Source: SW132 sp038150125 (GTDB lineage: Bacteria; Bacteroidota; Rhodothermia; Balneolales; Balneolaceae). From it: a DNA stretch of 64,000 bases. Made by a program: the position numbers and the translations under genes. The stretch is from the NCBI RefSeq assembly GCF_038150125.1, contig NZ_JBBVMF010000001.1, positions 124,001 through 188,000 of the forward strand, written 5' to 3'. The notes beneath the pieces were generated by a model. The model was not told where the DNA came from. It did not search any database and saw only the letters and a program-made list of their open reading frames with translations. Position 1 is the stretch's first letter; each line of letters opens with the position of its first letter. Positions 25,663 to 35,381 of the stretch are shown here, piece after piece.

Positions 25663-28152
25663 ATGAAAATACTTGAAACGTTAGGTTTGGGAAGAAAGAA
25701 GGCAGAAGGTGCTCCCAACATCGGCGAGAAGAAGAGAAAAGAAGAGCTTGAGGCTGAGGAGAAGCGAAAAATCATTTATCGCGTGCTCATTATAATTGGC
25801 TTTTTGGGGATCGTTTTATACTCTCTGCCGGAAGTTATTTACCAGCCCATCGCAAATTATTCAGTAGGTGAACCCTGGAGGGCCGATGACTTAACGGCGC
25901 CTTACACATTTTCACTCATGAAGTCGGAAGCGGAGCTTGAAGAAGAGCGAGAGGAAATTCGCCGCCAGACACCCCCGATTTTTCATATCGATCACTCTGT
26001 CCGTAACTCCACACAAGCAGCGCTGGATTCAACTTACAGAAGTCTGCAGCCTGTTATAGATACATTTGTGCAGTGGCAGCGTGCTAAAATGAATGATGAG
26101 CCATCTGCGGCCAACGACAGCATTCGGTTTGAACAGGAGAAAAATTTATTATCAATAAATTTTTCAGATGAAAACTGGAATGTACTGCTGAACAGCTATG
26201 CCGATCTGCGCCTTGACACACAGGCTGAGGGACAATCGATTCTTGAAGATATCAGGTCTGTGCTCGACCGCCTCATCACTCAGCTTTATAACACCGGTAT
26301 TATTGATATTGATAAACAAGAGATTGAAGGAGACGAAATTACTGTTCGAAACCTGAGGGACATTACCCAAAGAACAGTGCCACTGAACCGTGTGCGCGAT
26401 TATTATGAGGCGATGGAGTATGCAGAACAGCAACTTCAAACACAATTTGGTACAGATGTGGCGCAAGTTGCCATGCAGATTCTCGACCGTGTTCTGCAAC
26501 CCAACTGGATTTATAGCGAAGAGGACACCAAGGCGGCTCTAAATGAAAATCTCGAATCGATCTCCCGAACGAAGGGAGTTGTGACCAGTGGCGAGGTCAT
26601 TATCCGTCGCGGCGATATTGTTACACCTGAAAAGGCGAATAAACTGAGAAGTCTCGCCCAGGCGCGTTCAACAACAGCAACGGAGTTTGAGCGAACCATA
26701 CGGCGGGTTGGTGAATCTCTTGTGGTCATCCTGGTCACTATTCTGTTTCTCTACTACCTGTACCTTTACCGAAAGAAGATCTTTAATGATGTGTCGAGTT
26801 TTCTGTTAGTGTTTCTAACTTTAACACTTTTAATCGTTGCAAGCGCCGTTGTATATCACTTTGAAGATGTTAGCAGCCTGGTTATCCCTATTGCAATTGC
26901 TCCCATTATTCTCACTATTATTTTCGACTCCCGTGTGGGTTTAATGGCAACACTTACACTTGCCATTATTACAGCGCTTATTCATGATAATAACTTTGAA
27001 TACCTGGTGGCCACAATTACCGCGTGCAGCCTTGGTATTTTCTCTGTCCGTGATATTAAAAATCGTTCGCAGTTCTTTTTATCTACTCCATTTATAGTTT
27101 TTATAAGCTACATACTCGTCTTCGGCGGGTTTGCTCTCGCCCGGTTTGCCGGATGGGACCAGTTCCTGGATACGACAATTTCTGTGGCTATAAATTCTAT
27201 TTTTATACTGTTTACCTACCCGTTGATTCTTATTTTTGAAAAGACTTTCAAAGTTACTACAGATTTTACACTGCTGGAACTCAGTGATACAAACCAGCCG
27301 CTGATGAAAGATCTGATGAATAAAGCGCCGGGCTCGTTCCATCATAGTCTCCAGGTTGCAAACCTTGCTGAAGCAGCCGCTTCTGCGATCGAGGCAAACG
27401 CTCTTCTATGCCGTGTAGGCGCCATGTATCACGATATAGGGAAGATGGTTAAGCCCAGCTACTTTATTGAGAATCAAAGTAAAGGAAACGACCATGATAA
27501 GCTGAAGGCAAAAATGAGTGCTCTCATCATCAAAGCGCATGTCAGCGACGGCGTGAAGATGGCCCGTAAAAATAATATTCCTGAGTTGGTTGTAGATTTC
27601 ATCAGAACGCACCACGGCACAAGCCTGATCCGGTTCTTTTACGGGAAAGCGCAAAAAAATGCGGAAAAAGAGGCGGAAATACCGGAAGAGGATTTCAGAT
27701 ACGACGGGCCCCGGCCGTTTACCAAAGAGCAGGGAATTCTGCTTCTCGCTGATAGTGTGGAAGCCGCATCCCGCGCTATGAAAAATCCAAATTACAATAA
27801 GCTAGAGACGCTGATCGATCGTATAACGGAGGATCATATCAGTGAAGGTCAGCTGAATAACTGTCCGCTTACGTTTCGTCATATTCAGATCATAAAAGAG
27901 ACCTTTCTTAGCATTCTTGTAGGAGTGTATCACAGCAGAGTGGAGTATCCCGATGATGATGAATTAAAATCTAAAAAAATGGCCCGTAAAAAAGAGAGAA
28001 ATATGGGAGCAGCAGGGACCAGCATACCGGGTGACCGGCGACGTGATAATGAAAATCCAAGTCAGACTGAGAATAAAGACGAGGATAAGGCTGAGGCTGA
28101 CGGTGCTGATAAGAAGCAAGATGAGGAAGATCAAAAACAGTCCGATTCCTGA
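25663..28152 (+). CDS. 7TM-HD (PgpH/YqfF-type) membrane HD phosphohydrolase
   Basis: 829 residues from the ATG at 25663. A TTG nine codons earlier is in frame but unlikely. It has one N-terminal membrane helix (VLIIIGFLGIVLYSLPEVIY), a large extracytoplasmic 7TMR-HDED domain, seven closely spaced membrane helices (about residues 345-540) and a cytosolic HD domain with HHSLQVANLAEAAAS, MYHDIGKM and THHGTSLIRFFY. The HD metal ligands are present. Relatives (PgpH in Listeria) hydrolyse cyclic-di-AMP. The C-terminus is a charged, acidic tail. Its TGA overlaps the xerD start by one base. Confidence 0.9.
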   Translation: MKILETLGLGRKKAEGAPNIGEKKRKEELEAEEKRKIIYRVLIIIGFLGIVLYSLPEVIYQPIANYSVGEPWRADDLTAPYTFSLMKSEAELEEEREEIRRQTPPIFHIDHSVRNSTQAALDSTYRSLQPVIDTFVQWQRAKMNDEPSAANDSIRFEQEKNLLSINFSDENWNVLLNSYADLRLDTQAEGQSILEDIRSVLDRLITQLYNTGIIDIDKQEIEGDEITVRNLRDITQRTVPLNRVRDYYEAMEYAEQQLQTQFGTDVAQVAMQILDRVLQPNWIYSEEDTKAALNENLESISRTKGVVTSGEVIIRRGDIVTPEKANKLRSLAQARSTTATEFERTIRRVGESLVVILVTILFLYYLYLYRKKIFNDVSSFLLVFLTLTLLIVASAVVYHFEDVSSLVIPIAIAPIILTIIFDSRVGLMATLTLAIITALIHDNNFEYLVATITACSLGIFSVRDIKNRSQFFLSTPFIVFISYILVFGGFALARFAGWDQFLDTTISVAINSIFILFTYPLILIFEKTFKVTTDFTLLELSDTNQPLMKDLMNKAPGSFHHSLQVANLAEAAASAIEANALLCRVGAMYHDIGKMVKPSYFIENQSKGNDHDKLKAKMSALIIKAHVSDGVKMARKNNIPELVVDFIRTHHGTSLIRFFYGKAQKNAEKEAEIPEEDFRYDGPRPFTKEQGILLLADSVEAASRAMKNPNYNKLETLIDRITEDHISEGQLNNCPLTFRHIQIIKETFLSILVGVYHSRVEYPDDDELKSKKMARKKERNMGAAGTSIPGDRRRDNENPSQTENKDEDKAEADGADKKQDEEDQKQSDS

Positions 28153-29060
28153 TGGTTTTTGACCGGGAGCTTAAACGGTATATGCAGTTCGTGAAGGTGG
28201 AGAAAGGCCTTGCGGAGAACTCCACTCTATCTTACGAAAACGATCTGAGGCGGTATCTCTCGTTTCTTGCCCGTGAGTGCCGGCTATCTGATTTGGGCGG
28301 CGTAACACTTCAACATATTGAAAACTTCCTGGACGACCTGGCGGAACTTGAACTCTCCCCTTCTACTATCGCAAGGAATATCTCCAGCATCCGCAGTTTT
28401 CACGAATTTGCGGTCGTTGAAAAATTTGCGGAGGCAAATCCGGCAGAACTCGTGGACCTGCCAAAAAAAGCTGAAAAACTTCCGGAAGTACTGACAGCCG
28501 ACGAGGTCTTATCTATTATTGAAATGGCCGACCGAACAACCCATGCTGGCATTCGGGATGCAGCCATTCTTGAAACTCTTTACGCAACCGGAATGCGCGT
28601 TAGCGAACTCACCGGCCTGGAACTGGATAACCTGTTCTTTGAAATTGGGTTTATCCGTGTTATCGGCAAAGGCAACAAAGAACGATTGGTTCCTGTTGGA
28701 GAGCATGCTCAAAAGTCAATCGAACACTATATTGAAGCTGTAAGAGGCCAGTTTATGAGCAAAAAAGATCGCTCAAAGTCTGATAACAAACTTTTTTTAA
28801 ACCAGCGCGGTGGTCCCCTCAGCCGTATGAGCATTTGGAATATTGTGAACAAATATGCTGAGAGAGCAGAGATTGAAAAAAACGTATATCCGCACATTTT
28901 CCGGCATTCTTTTGCAACACATCTGCTGGAAGGCGGCGCCGATTTACGTGCGGTTCAAGAGATGCTGGGGCATAGTTCCATCATGACAACCGAAATATAC
29001 ACGCATGTAGACCGCTCTCTATTGCACCAGGTACACAAAGAATTTCATCCGCGTGCCTGA
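28152..29060 (+). CDS. xerD: Tyrosine recombinase XerD/XerC
   Basis: 302 residues. SAM-like N-terminal domain (ENSTLSYENDLRRYLSFLAR) and catalytic domain with all residues: Arg in ATGMRVSELTGL, Lys in GKGNKERLVPVG, His-x2-Arg in HIFRHSFATHLLEGGADLRA, His in LGHSSIMTTEIYTHV and a Tyr nucleophile in EIYTHV. It resolves chromosome dimers at dif with its partner. The length and lack of extra domains fit a housekeeping Xer rather than a phage or integron integrase. Start overlaps the PgpH stop (TGATG). Confidence 0.93.
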   Translation: MVFDRELKRYMQFVKVEKGLAENSTLSYENDLRRYLSFLARECRLSDLGGVTLQHIENFLDDLAELELSPSTIARNISSIRSFHEFAVVEKFAEANPAELVDLPKKAEKLPEVLTADEVLSIIEMADRTTHAGIRDAAILETLYATGMRVSELTGLELDNLFFEIGFIRVIGKGNKERLVPVGEHAQKSIEHYIEAVRGQFMSKKDRSKSDNKLFLNQRGGPLSRMSIWNIVNKYAERAEIEKNVYPHIFRHSFATHLLEGGADLRAVQEMLGHSSIMTTEIYTHVDRSLLHQVHKEFHPRA

Positions 29061-29139
29061 TGAAAAAACGGGAACACTTTTGGAACTTTTACTATTAATC
29101 TCAATTCGATTAATAGCTTTTTCCAAATATCGAAGTAGA

Positions 29140-29245
29140 AGTCTCCCCTACCAAGGGGAGATTTAGAGGGGTGTTCAATGGATTTTATATATTTCTGATG
29201 AACATCCCCCTCAGTCCCCCTTTTTTAAGGGGGAGTTTCAGAAAA
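29140..29245. repeat. C-rich inverted repeat pair after xerD
   Basis: TCTCCCCTACCAAGGGGAGA, then TTTAGAGGGGTGTTC, a 30-base spacer, GAACATCCCCCT and TCCCCCTTTTTTAAGGGGGA. Two hairpins arranged as mirror halves, like the elements at 13209 and 39014. It could act in 3'-end formation of the xerD transcript. Confidence 0.6.
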
Positions 29246-29313
29246 ACGTTAAGAATCAAACTCAGGTTATTAACACTTCCGTTAACCTATCATATACCAC
29301 CATATTCTTGCTC

Positions 29314-31035
29314 ATGGTTCATTCATTAAAATCTAAGCTACTCCCCTCATTTCTGATTTTATTCATAATTTTTTACCTGCCTGCAGCATTGATATCATAT
29401 TCGCAGGTAGCCGACCCGATCCCGTATGCGGAAGCCACAATAACATCAGCTGACAACTACGCAACTCAAGCCGGCATCGAGACCTTTCAAAAAGGTGGTA
29501 ACGCGATTGATGCGGCCATTGCCGTGCAGTTTGCGCTTGCAGTAACGCTGCCAAGAGCCGGCAATATCGGGGGCGGGGGATTTATGATGCTTCGCCTGGC
29601 AAATGGGGAGATCAAAGCACTCGATTTCAGAGAGAAAGCGCCTTCAAGGGCAACTGAAGATATGTTTCTGGATGAAAGCGGAACCTATGTTCCTGAACTG
29701 AGCCGGACCGGCGGGCTTGCTTCAGGCGTTCCGGGAACTGTGGATGGAATGATCAGTGCCCTTGAGCGGCATGGAACCTTGCCGCTTGAAGTGATCCTTG
29801 AGCCAGCTATTCGTTTAGCCCGCGAAGGATTTCGCTTAACCCACTCTCACGCCGAGAGCCTCAACCAGAACCGCGACCAATTTTTAAATTTTGAGGCCTC
29901 AGAAAAGATTTTTATCAAACAAGATGGATCGCGCTGGGTAGCGAGTGATATTCTTATTCAGCTGGATTTGGCAGACACATTCGAACGCATTGCCCGGCGC
30001 GGGCGTGATGGATTCTACTCAGGGTACACCGCCCGGCTGATTATTGATGAACAACAGCGACAGGGCGGGCGAATGACGCTCCGGGATCTCAGGAATTACG
30101 AAAGCGTGTGGCGCGCCCCCATTCGTGCACAGTTCAACAGCTATGAGCTATTCATGATGCCGCCCCCAAGCAGCGGTGGTGTGGTGATGAGCCAGGTTAT
30201 TTCAATGATTAACGGCGTCACAGCTGATTCCGTTGGCGTAAATTCCTCTGAATATATCCATCTGCTGAGCGAAGCCTTCCGCCGGTCATTTGCCGATCGC
30301 AATTATTTTCTCGGAGATCCCGATTTTGTGTCGATGCCGATAGAAACGTTGCTCTCAGGACGTTACGCTGAAGAGCGGTTTTCAGACTTTGATCCCCAAT
30401 CCGCAACGCCCAGCAGCGAGATTAATCACGGGCAAATTCCGGGGTTTTCTGAAAGCGATGAAACCACCCATTTTTCCGTAGTGGATGCGGATGGAAATGC
30501 AGTTGCCATCACTACAACCCTAAACGGATCTTACGGTAGCCATGTAACGGTTGGCGGAGCGGGATTCCTGCTCAACAATGAGATGGACGATTTTTCAGCC
30601 AAACCCGGAGTTCCAAACATGTACGGACTTATTGGGGCCGAAGCGAACAAAGTTGAACCAGACAAGCGAATGCTTAGCAGTATGAGCCCCACTATTGTCA
30701 CTATTAATGGTGACCTGAAAATGGTAGCAGGCGGAAGTGGCGGTCCAACTATTATCACAGCAGTGCTACAGGATATATTAAATGTGTTGCTGTATGGAAT
30801 GAATGCTGCACAGGCGATATCATCCCCGAGGTTCCATCACCAATGGCTGCCGGACCATATTGTGATAGAACGATTTACGATGCCGGACGATGTTCAACAG
30901 AACCTCAGACAAAAAGGCCACACACTTCGTATTGTATCTACTCTTGCGAGGACGCACATTATAGTTATCGATGACGATCAAAATCGAACTGCTGCGGCTG
31001 ATCCCAGAGGCCACGGGTCTGTTGCCGGTTATTAA
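29314..31035 (+). CDS. ggt: Gamma-glutamyltransferase
   Basis: 573 residues from the ATG at 29314 (a TTG two codons earlier is in frame). A hydrophobic signal peptide (LPSFLILFIIFYLPAALIS) sends it to the periplasm. It cleaves glutathione and other gamma-glutamyl bonds after self-processing. The processing/nucleophile Thr is in SDETTHFSVVDADGNAV. Other family blocks: GGNAIDAAIAVQFALAVTLP, GNIGGGGFMM, GLASGVPGTVDGM, PPPSSGGVVM and LSSMSPTIV with the substrate-binding Ser-Ser. Complete and apparently active. Confidence 0.95.
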   Translation: MVHSLKSKLLPSFLILFIIFYLPAALISYSQVADPIPYAEATITSADNYATQAGIETFQKGGNAIDAAIAVQFALAVTLPRAGNIGGGGFMMLRLANGEIKALDFREKAPSRATEDMFLDESGTYVPELSRTGGLASGVPGTVDGMISALERHGTLPLEVILEPAIRLAREGFRLTHSHAESLNQNRDQFLNFEASEKIFIKQDGSRWVASDILIQLDLADTFERIARRGRDGFYSGYTARLIIDEQQRQGGRMTLRDLRNYESVWRAPIRAQFNSYELFMMPPPSSGGVVMSQVISMINGVTADSVGVNSSEYIHLLSEAFRRSFADRNYFLGDPDFVSMPIETLLSGRYAEERFSDFDPQSATPSSEINHGQIPGFSESDETTHFSVVDADGNAVAITTTLNGSYGSHVTVGGAGFLLNNEMDDFSAKPGVPNMYGLIGAEANKVEPDKRMLSSMSPTIVTINGDLKMVAGGSGGPTIITAVLQDILNVLLYGMNAAQAISSPRFHHQWLPDHIVIERFTMPDDVQQNLRQKGHTLRIVSTLARTHIIVIDDDQNRTAAADPRGHGSVAGY

Positions 31036-31390
31036 GAACCTGAGTTCAATTCTTAATTATTAATTAATTATATGTGAGCCAATCTATTAAGAGCGTCATC
31101 CCGCGCTTGATGCGGGATCTCCCATCTTGACATAGGCAGAAGATACCACGCCAAGGCGTGGCATGACACAAATGGTGCTGAATTAGATAATTGGCCGTCA
31201 ATTTTATTTTTTTAAATCGAATTCAGGTTAAGAACACTTTGCACCATTATTTTTATTGTGCATTCAATAACTGATTAGGTATCTTTTGCTCAATCTCTTC
31301 CAAGAGTGGAAACATCAATTGAACCCGATCGTTATGATTCCTGATCATACGATTTTCAATCGACCCTGAAATTTTAATTACAGTATTTAA
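31036..31390. other. Intergenic region with one nested-palindrome element
   Basis: 355 bases between two plus-strand genes. Apart from the 31095-31167 element it carries the word TTAAGAATTGAACTCAGGTT on the minus strand near 31039-31058. Variants occur near 20352 (ATTCAACTCAGGTTAAGAA), 29250 and 31216 (ATTCAGGTTAAGAA), always between genes. No coding sequence is evident. Confidence 0.5.
31095..31167. repeat. GTCATCCCGC nested-palindrome element
   Basis: GTCATCCCGC...GCGGGATCTCCC on the left; a CCACGCC/GGCGTGG hairpin and CATGAC on the right. 73 bp, a shorter version of the element at 15655-15746. Confidence 0.8.
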
Positions 31391-34387
31391 ATGGATATTG
31401 CATCTATCTTTGAGCAGCACCGAACACGCAACATCTTTTTTGCTCTTATCTCCTGGATAACAGCATTTATAGTATACACGATTACCGTATCCCCCACAGC
31501 TCCGTTTTGGGATCCGTCTGAATACATTGCCGTCTCGCATACACTGCAGGTTGCTCACCCGCCCGGGTCACCATTTTTTGCGCTCGTTGGCCGCTTGTTT
31601 TCGATGTTTATGCCTACTGAGTATGTTGCCTGGAGCATCAATATGATCAGCGTGGTGGCATCAGCATTCACTATTATGTTGCTTTACCTGATCACAATCA
31701 GGCTGATTGAAATGTTTCGCGGCCCGCTTGATGAGGCAGACATGTCCGATAAAATCGGGGCTTACGGTGGTGCCATGCTGGGAGCTTTTACGCTCATGTT
31801 CAGCCACACTCACTGGTTTAATGCAGTTGAAGCCGAGATGTATGCTTCGTCTACAATGCTCACCGCGTTCGTTGTGTGGGCTATCCTTCGCTGGTCAAAT
31901 GAATATGAGAACGATTACTCGGAACGCTGGATCATATTAATTTCCTATATTTTTGGTATTGGTATTGGTGTCCACCTGCTCAATCTTTTGGCCATCTTTT
32001 TCATAGCGCTGATCATTTATTTCAGGGTATATGAATTCTCCTTTAAGACTTTCTCGGTTGCCGTTGGCGCGTCCATTGCTGGGTTTTTAACCATTTACCC
32101 GGTCACCATCATCAATCTTCCGAATGTTGCTAACCAGATTTCTGATGCTACATATGGTTTGATCGGACCTGTGACTTACATCGCCATTATACTGGGCGCA
32201 CTCATTTATGGCGTTTACTACACTCAAAAAAAAGGCAAGCGGTATCTGAACCTTATTCTTCTCAGCTACATGATGATCATGATCGGCTACTCAAGCTACG
32301 CACTCATCATGATACGATCGCAGGCAGAACCGCCTATCGATGAAAATGATCCCTCGGCACTGACTGACTTTGTAAAATATTTGAGCCGTGACCAGTACGG
32401 AACGACCCCCCTCCTCACGGGGTACACATACAACAACAGAACCGGAAATATCGACAGAAGTGAAGAGTCGCTTTTTCCCCGACGCCATTCCGGGCAAGGC
32501 CGTCATCTGCAGTACTACAGCAATTTCGACAGTGACTGGGATTTCTTTTGGAGCTACCAGGTCAACCATATGTACCTGCGCTATTTCAACTGGAACTTTG
32601 TTGGCCGGGATTCGGATATTCAGGACGCCAGCTGGTACGCCGGTTTTACCGACAGCCGCCACCAGGATAACCCGGCGAACTCCTATTACTTTTTCCTCCC
32701 GCTTATTCTTGGTTTGATCGGGATGATCTATCACTTTCAAAAAGACTGGAAACACGGGCTTAGTGTGCTTGCCTTGTTTTTTCTAACAGGACTCGCCATT
32801 ATTTTTTACCTCAATCAAACGCCGTATGAGCCGCGCGAACGAGATTATGCCTATGCCGGATCATTTTTTGCATTCTCGATTTGGATTGGAATCGGTGCAA
32901 CCGCACTAATTGAGCTCATCAAAAAAGCCGTTTCCGATCAGAAGATTATGTCTTACGGAGCGATGGCTTTAATGATGGCTGCTGTTCCCGTGTGGATGGG
33001 CTATCAAAACTTTCACAGTAATGACAGAAGCGGCCGGTATGTGGCACGGGATTACGCCTACAACCTGCTCAATTCAGTAGAAGAAAATGCGCTTATCTTT
33101 ACCAACGGCGATAATGATACATTTCCGCTCTGGTACATCCAGGAAGTGGAAGGTGTCCGCACCGATGTAAGGGTAGTAAACCTGAGTCTTCTCAACACCG
33201 AGTGGTACATCAAACAGATGCGCGACCGTAAGACGCACGAATCATTACCCCTGCCTATAAGCCTGACGGATGAAGAGATCGTGCAGCTCACATCAAATTT
33301 TGAGATTTACGATCCCGAGCAAATTACGATCCCGGTTGACAAGCAGCTGCTTAACCGGGTATATGCCGGTCGGGCACTTGAAGAAATCGGCGAACAGGTT
33401 ACTCCTACGCTGGAAAATCAGATACAAATGGCAACACCCTACTCTCTGCCTGTAGAAGAGCTTGATGATGAGGTATCATGGTTCTACCAGGGACGATCTG
33501 CAGGAAGAGATCAGCAGGGAAATGAACGGTTCTATCTCCAGGCACAAGATGTTATCGTTCTTGAAATGCTCAGAGAAAATAAGTGGCTGAGACCAATTTA
33601 TTTTGCAAATACCGTGGCCTCTGACGGCCAGCTTGGACTGCAGGATTATTTCCAGTTTGAAGGGAAAGCGTTCAGGGTTGTACCCAAAAAACGAACCAAT
33701 ACAGGCCAATTTGGCTACATTGATCCGGACGTTCATGCGGAACGGCTGAGCAACTTTAAGTTTACTGAGTGGAACAATCCCGATGTTTACTTTGATGAAA
33801 ATATCCGGCGCATGCTAAGTAATTACCGATATGGATTCACGCAGTTAGCTGACACATATATCAGACAGGGCGAACCGGAAGAAGCTGCCAAATGGCTTAA
33901 GTTTGGTGAAGAAAAAATTCCGTTCAGAACAATCGAAAACGACTGGACGATACCGGTACTCTACGCCTATCGCTACCTCAGGGTAGATGAAAACCAATCT
34001 GCGGTGGATCTTTCTCAACATATTGCGGGGCGTCTGAAACATATCCTTACCTACGATATCAAAGAACTGAATGTTCTCGAGCAGGAAGTTTCTGAGCTTG
34101 ATGAAAGTGCCCAGCGGGCCCGGGCCAATGCAAATATGGGAATGTATCAAACCTATCAGCAACAGTTGAATAGGGTCTCAAGACAAAGGGAAAACCTGAT
34201 ACAGGAAGTGAGTTTCTCCGTAAGCAGGCTCACAATATTGCAGCACATATTTTATCAAAGTAACGAACAGGAAATTGCAGAGGCTTTGGCAGCAGATGTC
34301 AACAGCATTACTCAAGGCCGTTTGCAGCTTCCAGACAGCGCTGAAGCCGCTCAAAATGAAGTGAGCAGATTTGGCCTTGGAATTTAA
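31391..34387 (+). CDS. DUF2723 membrane protein (TMEM260-like, putative glycosyltransferase)
   Basis: 998 residues. The N-terminal half (to about residue 560) is polytopic, with more than ten hydrophobic helices. It starts with the DUF2723 signature: VYTITVSPTAPFWDPSEYIA and SHTLQVAHPPGSPFFALVGR. The Asp-Pro-Ser/Glu early loop resembles the acidic loop of GT-C glycosyltransferases (protein O-mannosyltransferase relatives). The C-terminal half is a soluble domain, with NGDNDTFPLWYIQEVEGVRTDVRVVNLSLL split across it and a TPR-like helical end. Human TMEM260 is an O-mannosyltransferase, so protein glycosylation is plausible; no acceptor is known here. Confidence 0.85.
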   Translation: MDIASIFEQHRTRNIFFALISWITAFIVYTITVSPTAPFWDPSEYIAVSHTLQVAHPPGSPFFALVGRLFSMFMPTEYVAWSINMISVVASAFTIMLLYLITIRLIEMFRGPLDEADMSDKIGAYGGAMLGAFTLMFSHTHWFNAVEAEMYASSTMLTAFVVWAILRWSNEYENDYSERWIILISYIFGIGIGVHLLNLLAIFFIALIIYFRVYEFSFKTFSVAVGASIAGFLTIYPVTIINLPNVANQISDATYGLIGPVTYIAIILGALIYGVYYTQKKGKRYLNLILLSYMMIMIGYSSYALIMIRSQAEPPIDENDPSALTDFVKYLSRDQYGTTPLLTGYTYNNRTGNIDRSEESLFPRRHSGQGRHLQYYSNFDSDWDFFWSYQVNHMYLRYFNWNFVGRDSDIQDASWYAGFTDSRHQDNPANSYYFFLPLILGLIGMIYHFQKDWKHGLSVLALFFLTGLAIIFYLNQTPYEPRERDYAYAGSFFAFSIWIGIGATALIELIKKAVSDQKIMSYGAMALMMAAVPVWMGYQNFHSNDRSGRYVARDYAYNLLNSVEENALIFTNGDNDTFPLWYIQEVEGVRTDVRVVNLSLLNTEWYIKQMRDRKTHESLPLPISLTDEEIVQLTSNFEIYDPEQITIPVDKQLLNRVYAGRALEEIGEQVTPTLENQIQMATPYSLPVEELDDEVSWFYQGRSAGRDQQGNERFYLQAQDVIVLEMLRENKWLRPIYFANTVASDGQLGLQDYFQFEGKAFRVVPKKRTNTGQFGYIDPDVHAERLSNFKFTEWNNPDVYFDENIRRMLSNYRYGFTQLADTYIRQGEPEEAAKWLKFGEEKIPFRTIENDWTIPVLYAYRYLRVDENQSAVDLSQHIAGRLKHILTYDIKELNVLEQEVSELDESAQRARANANMGMYQTYQQQLNRVSRQRENLIQEVSFSVSRLTILQHIFYQSNEQEIAEALAADVNSITQGRLQLPDSAEAAQNEVSRFGLGI

Positions 34388-34462
34388 TCTTTCATGTGGT
34401 CCCCTTATATTGGCTTATCGCAATTAATAAACGGCACACGCGAATAACCTTGAAAAACCGGT

Positions 34463-34930
34463 ATGATTCACGACTTTACGAATGAAAATGTAGCAGAAAT
34501 TGCAGACGTACTTGGCGTAAAACCAAAGCCGATCGGCGATGATCTTTTTCGCTTCGAACTCTATAATAAAGAGGAAAATCGAAAGCTGGCCCTGGAGATT
34601 CATCTCGGGCTCGAAATTGACGATAAACGTATGAATATGGTTTCTGTTTACTGCGGAGGCACATTTATGCAGCTTCATAACTGCACAAATTTTATTGCCA
34701 GCAAAATGCTGAAACAGGTCACTTTTTTTGGAAAGCAGAAAGGTCTCACCTCTGGCTTGATCATCGAAGAAGCAGCCGGTTGCAGTCTTTATGCCAATGT
34801 TGGCGATGAAGTACTGACAGGTGATTTCACCGAACTGCCGGAAGATCTTATGATGTGCGGCGTGGCACTCTCGCTCACCGAGACCGAAGGTATGGATAAT
34901 TTCACGTTCGATGATGACGACATTTCCTGA
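34463..34930 (+). CDS. Conserved-looking protein of unknown function, upstream of ybeY
   Basis: 155 residues, soluble and acidic, ending in a run of Asp (FTFDDDDIS). Not recognised. It reads as an alpha/beta domain (RFELYNKEENRKLALEIHLG, then MVSVYCGGTFMQLHN, then GLIIEEAAGCSLYANVGDEV). There is no signal peptide and no catalytic motif I can name. Its last 20 bases overlap ybeY (34911-34930), pointing to coupled translation. A role near ribosome or RNA maturation is only a guess from position. Confidence 0.6.
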   Translation: MIHDFTNENVAEIADVLGVKPKPIGDDLFRFELYNKEENRKLALEIHLGLEIDDKRMNMVSVYCGGTFMQLHNCTNFIASKMLKQVTFFGKQKGLTSGLIIEEAAGCSLYANVGDEVLTGDFTELPEDLMMCGVALSLTETEGMDNFTFDDDDIS

Positions 34931-35381
34931 ACCGGAAGCCGGCGATTCCCCGTCAAAACTGGAGGTTTTTAATCCATCGGGACACACCCTTCCCTTTCAG
35001 GAATCTGACCTTCTTTCACTCCTCGAATCCATCGAGAAAGGTGAGTCAGTACAGTTCCATTCGATTGAATTCGTATTTACCGGTGAAGCCGGAATTGTAG
35101 ATATCAATTCAACATATCTCGATCGCAGTTATGTAACCGATATCATCAGTTTCAGGCTGGATGATGACGAGTCTGACCAGGCAATTGAGGGTACGCTTTA
35201 CTGTTGTGCCCCACGCATTGCCGAACAAAGTGAAGAGTTCGACACAACCCCGGAAGTTGAATTTCTTAGGGTAGCTATTCATGGAATGCTCCATTTGGCG
35301 GGATATGATGATCAAACCGACGATGATAAAGCGGTGATGACATCACGCGAAGATTACTATCTGCAAACTCTTTTTCATTGA
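34911..35381 (+). CDS. ybeY: Endoribonuclease YbeY
   Basis: 156 residues. A zinc endoribonuclease for 16S rRNA 3'-end maturation and ribosome quality control. The active-site block is AIHGMLHLAGYDDQTDDD with His124 and His128. The usual third ligand His of HGxLHLxGYDH is Asp134, a variant I know from Bacteroidota YbeY, so it is probably functional. DRSYVTDIISF is the second conserved block (family STDVLSF). Begins inside the upstream gene, and its stop overlaps the TTG start of the topoisomerase-like gene. Confidence 0.9.
   Translation: MMTTFPEPEAGDSPSKLEVFNPSGHTLPFQESDLLSLLESIEKGESVQFHSIEFVFTGEAGIVDINSTYLDRSYVTDIISFRLDDDESDQAIEGTLYCCAPRIAEQSEEFDTTPEVEFLRVAIHGMLHLAGYDDQTDDDKAVMTSREDYYLQTLFH

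Noticed and set aside
34911..35381. YbeY inactivated by loss of its third zinc ligand
   Set aside because: Asp in place of the third His is, to my knowledge, the usual form in Bacteroidota YbeY. The rest of the motif is intact.
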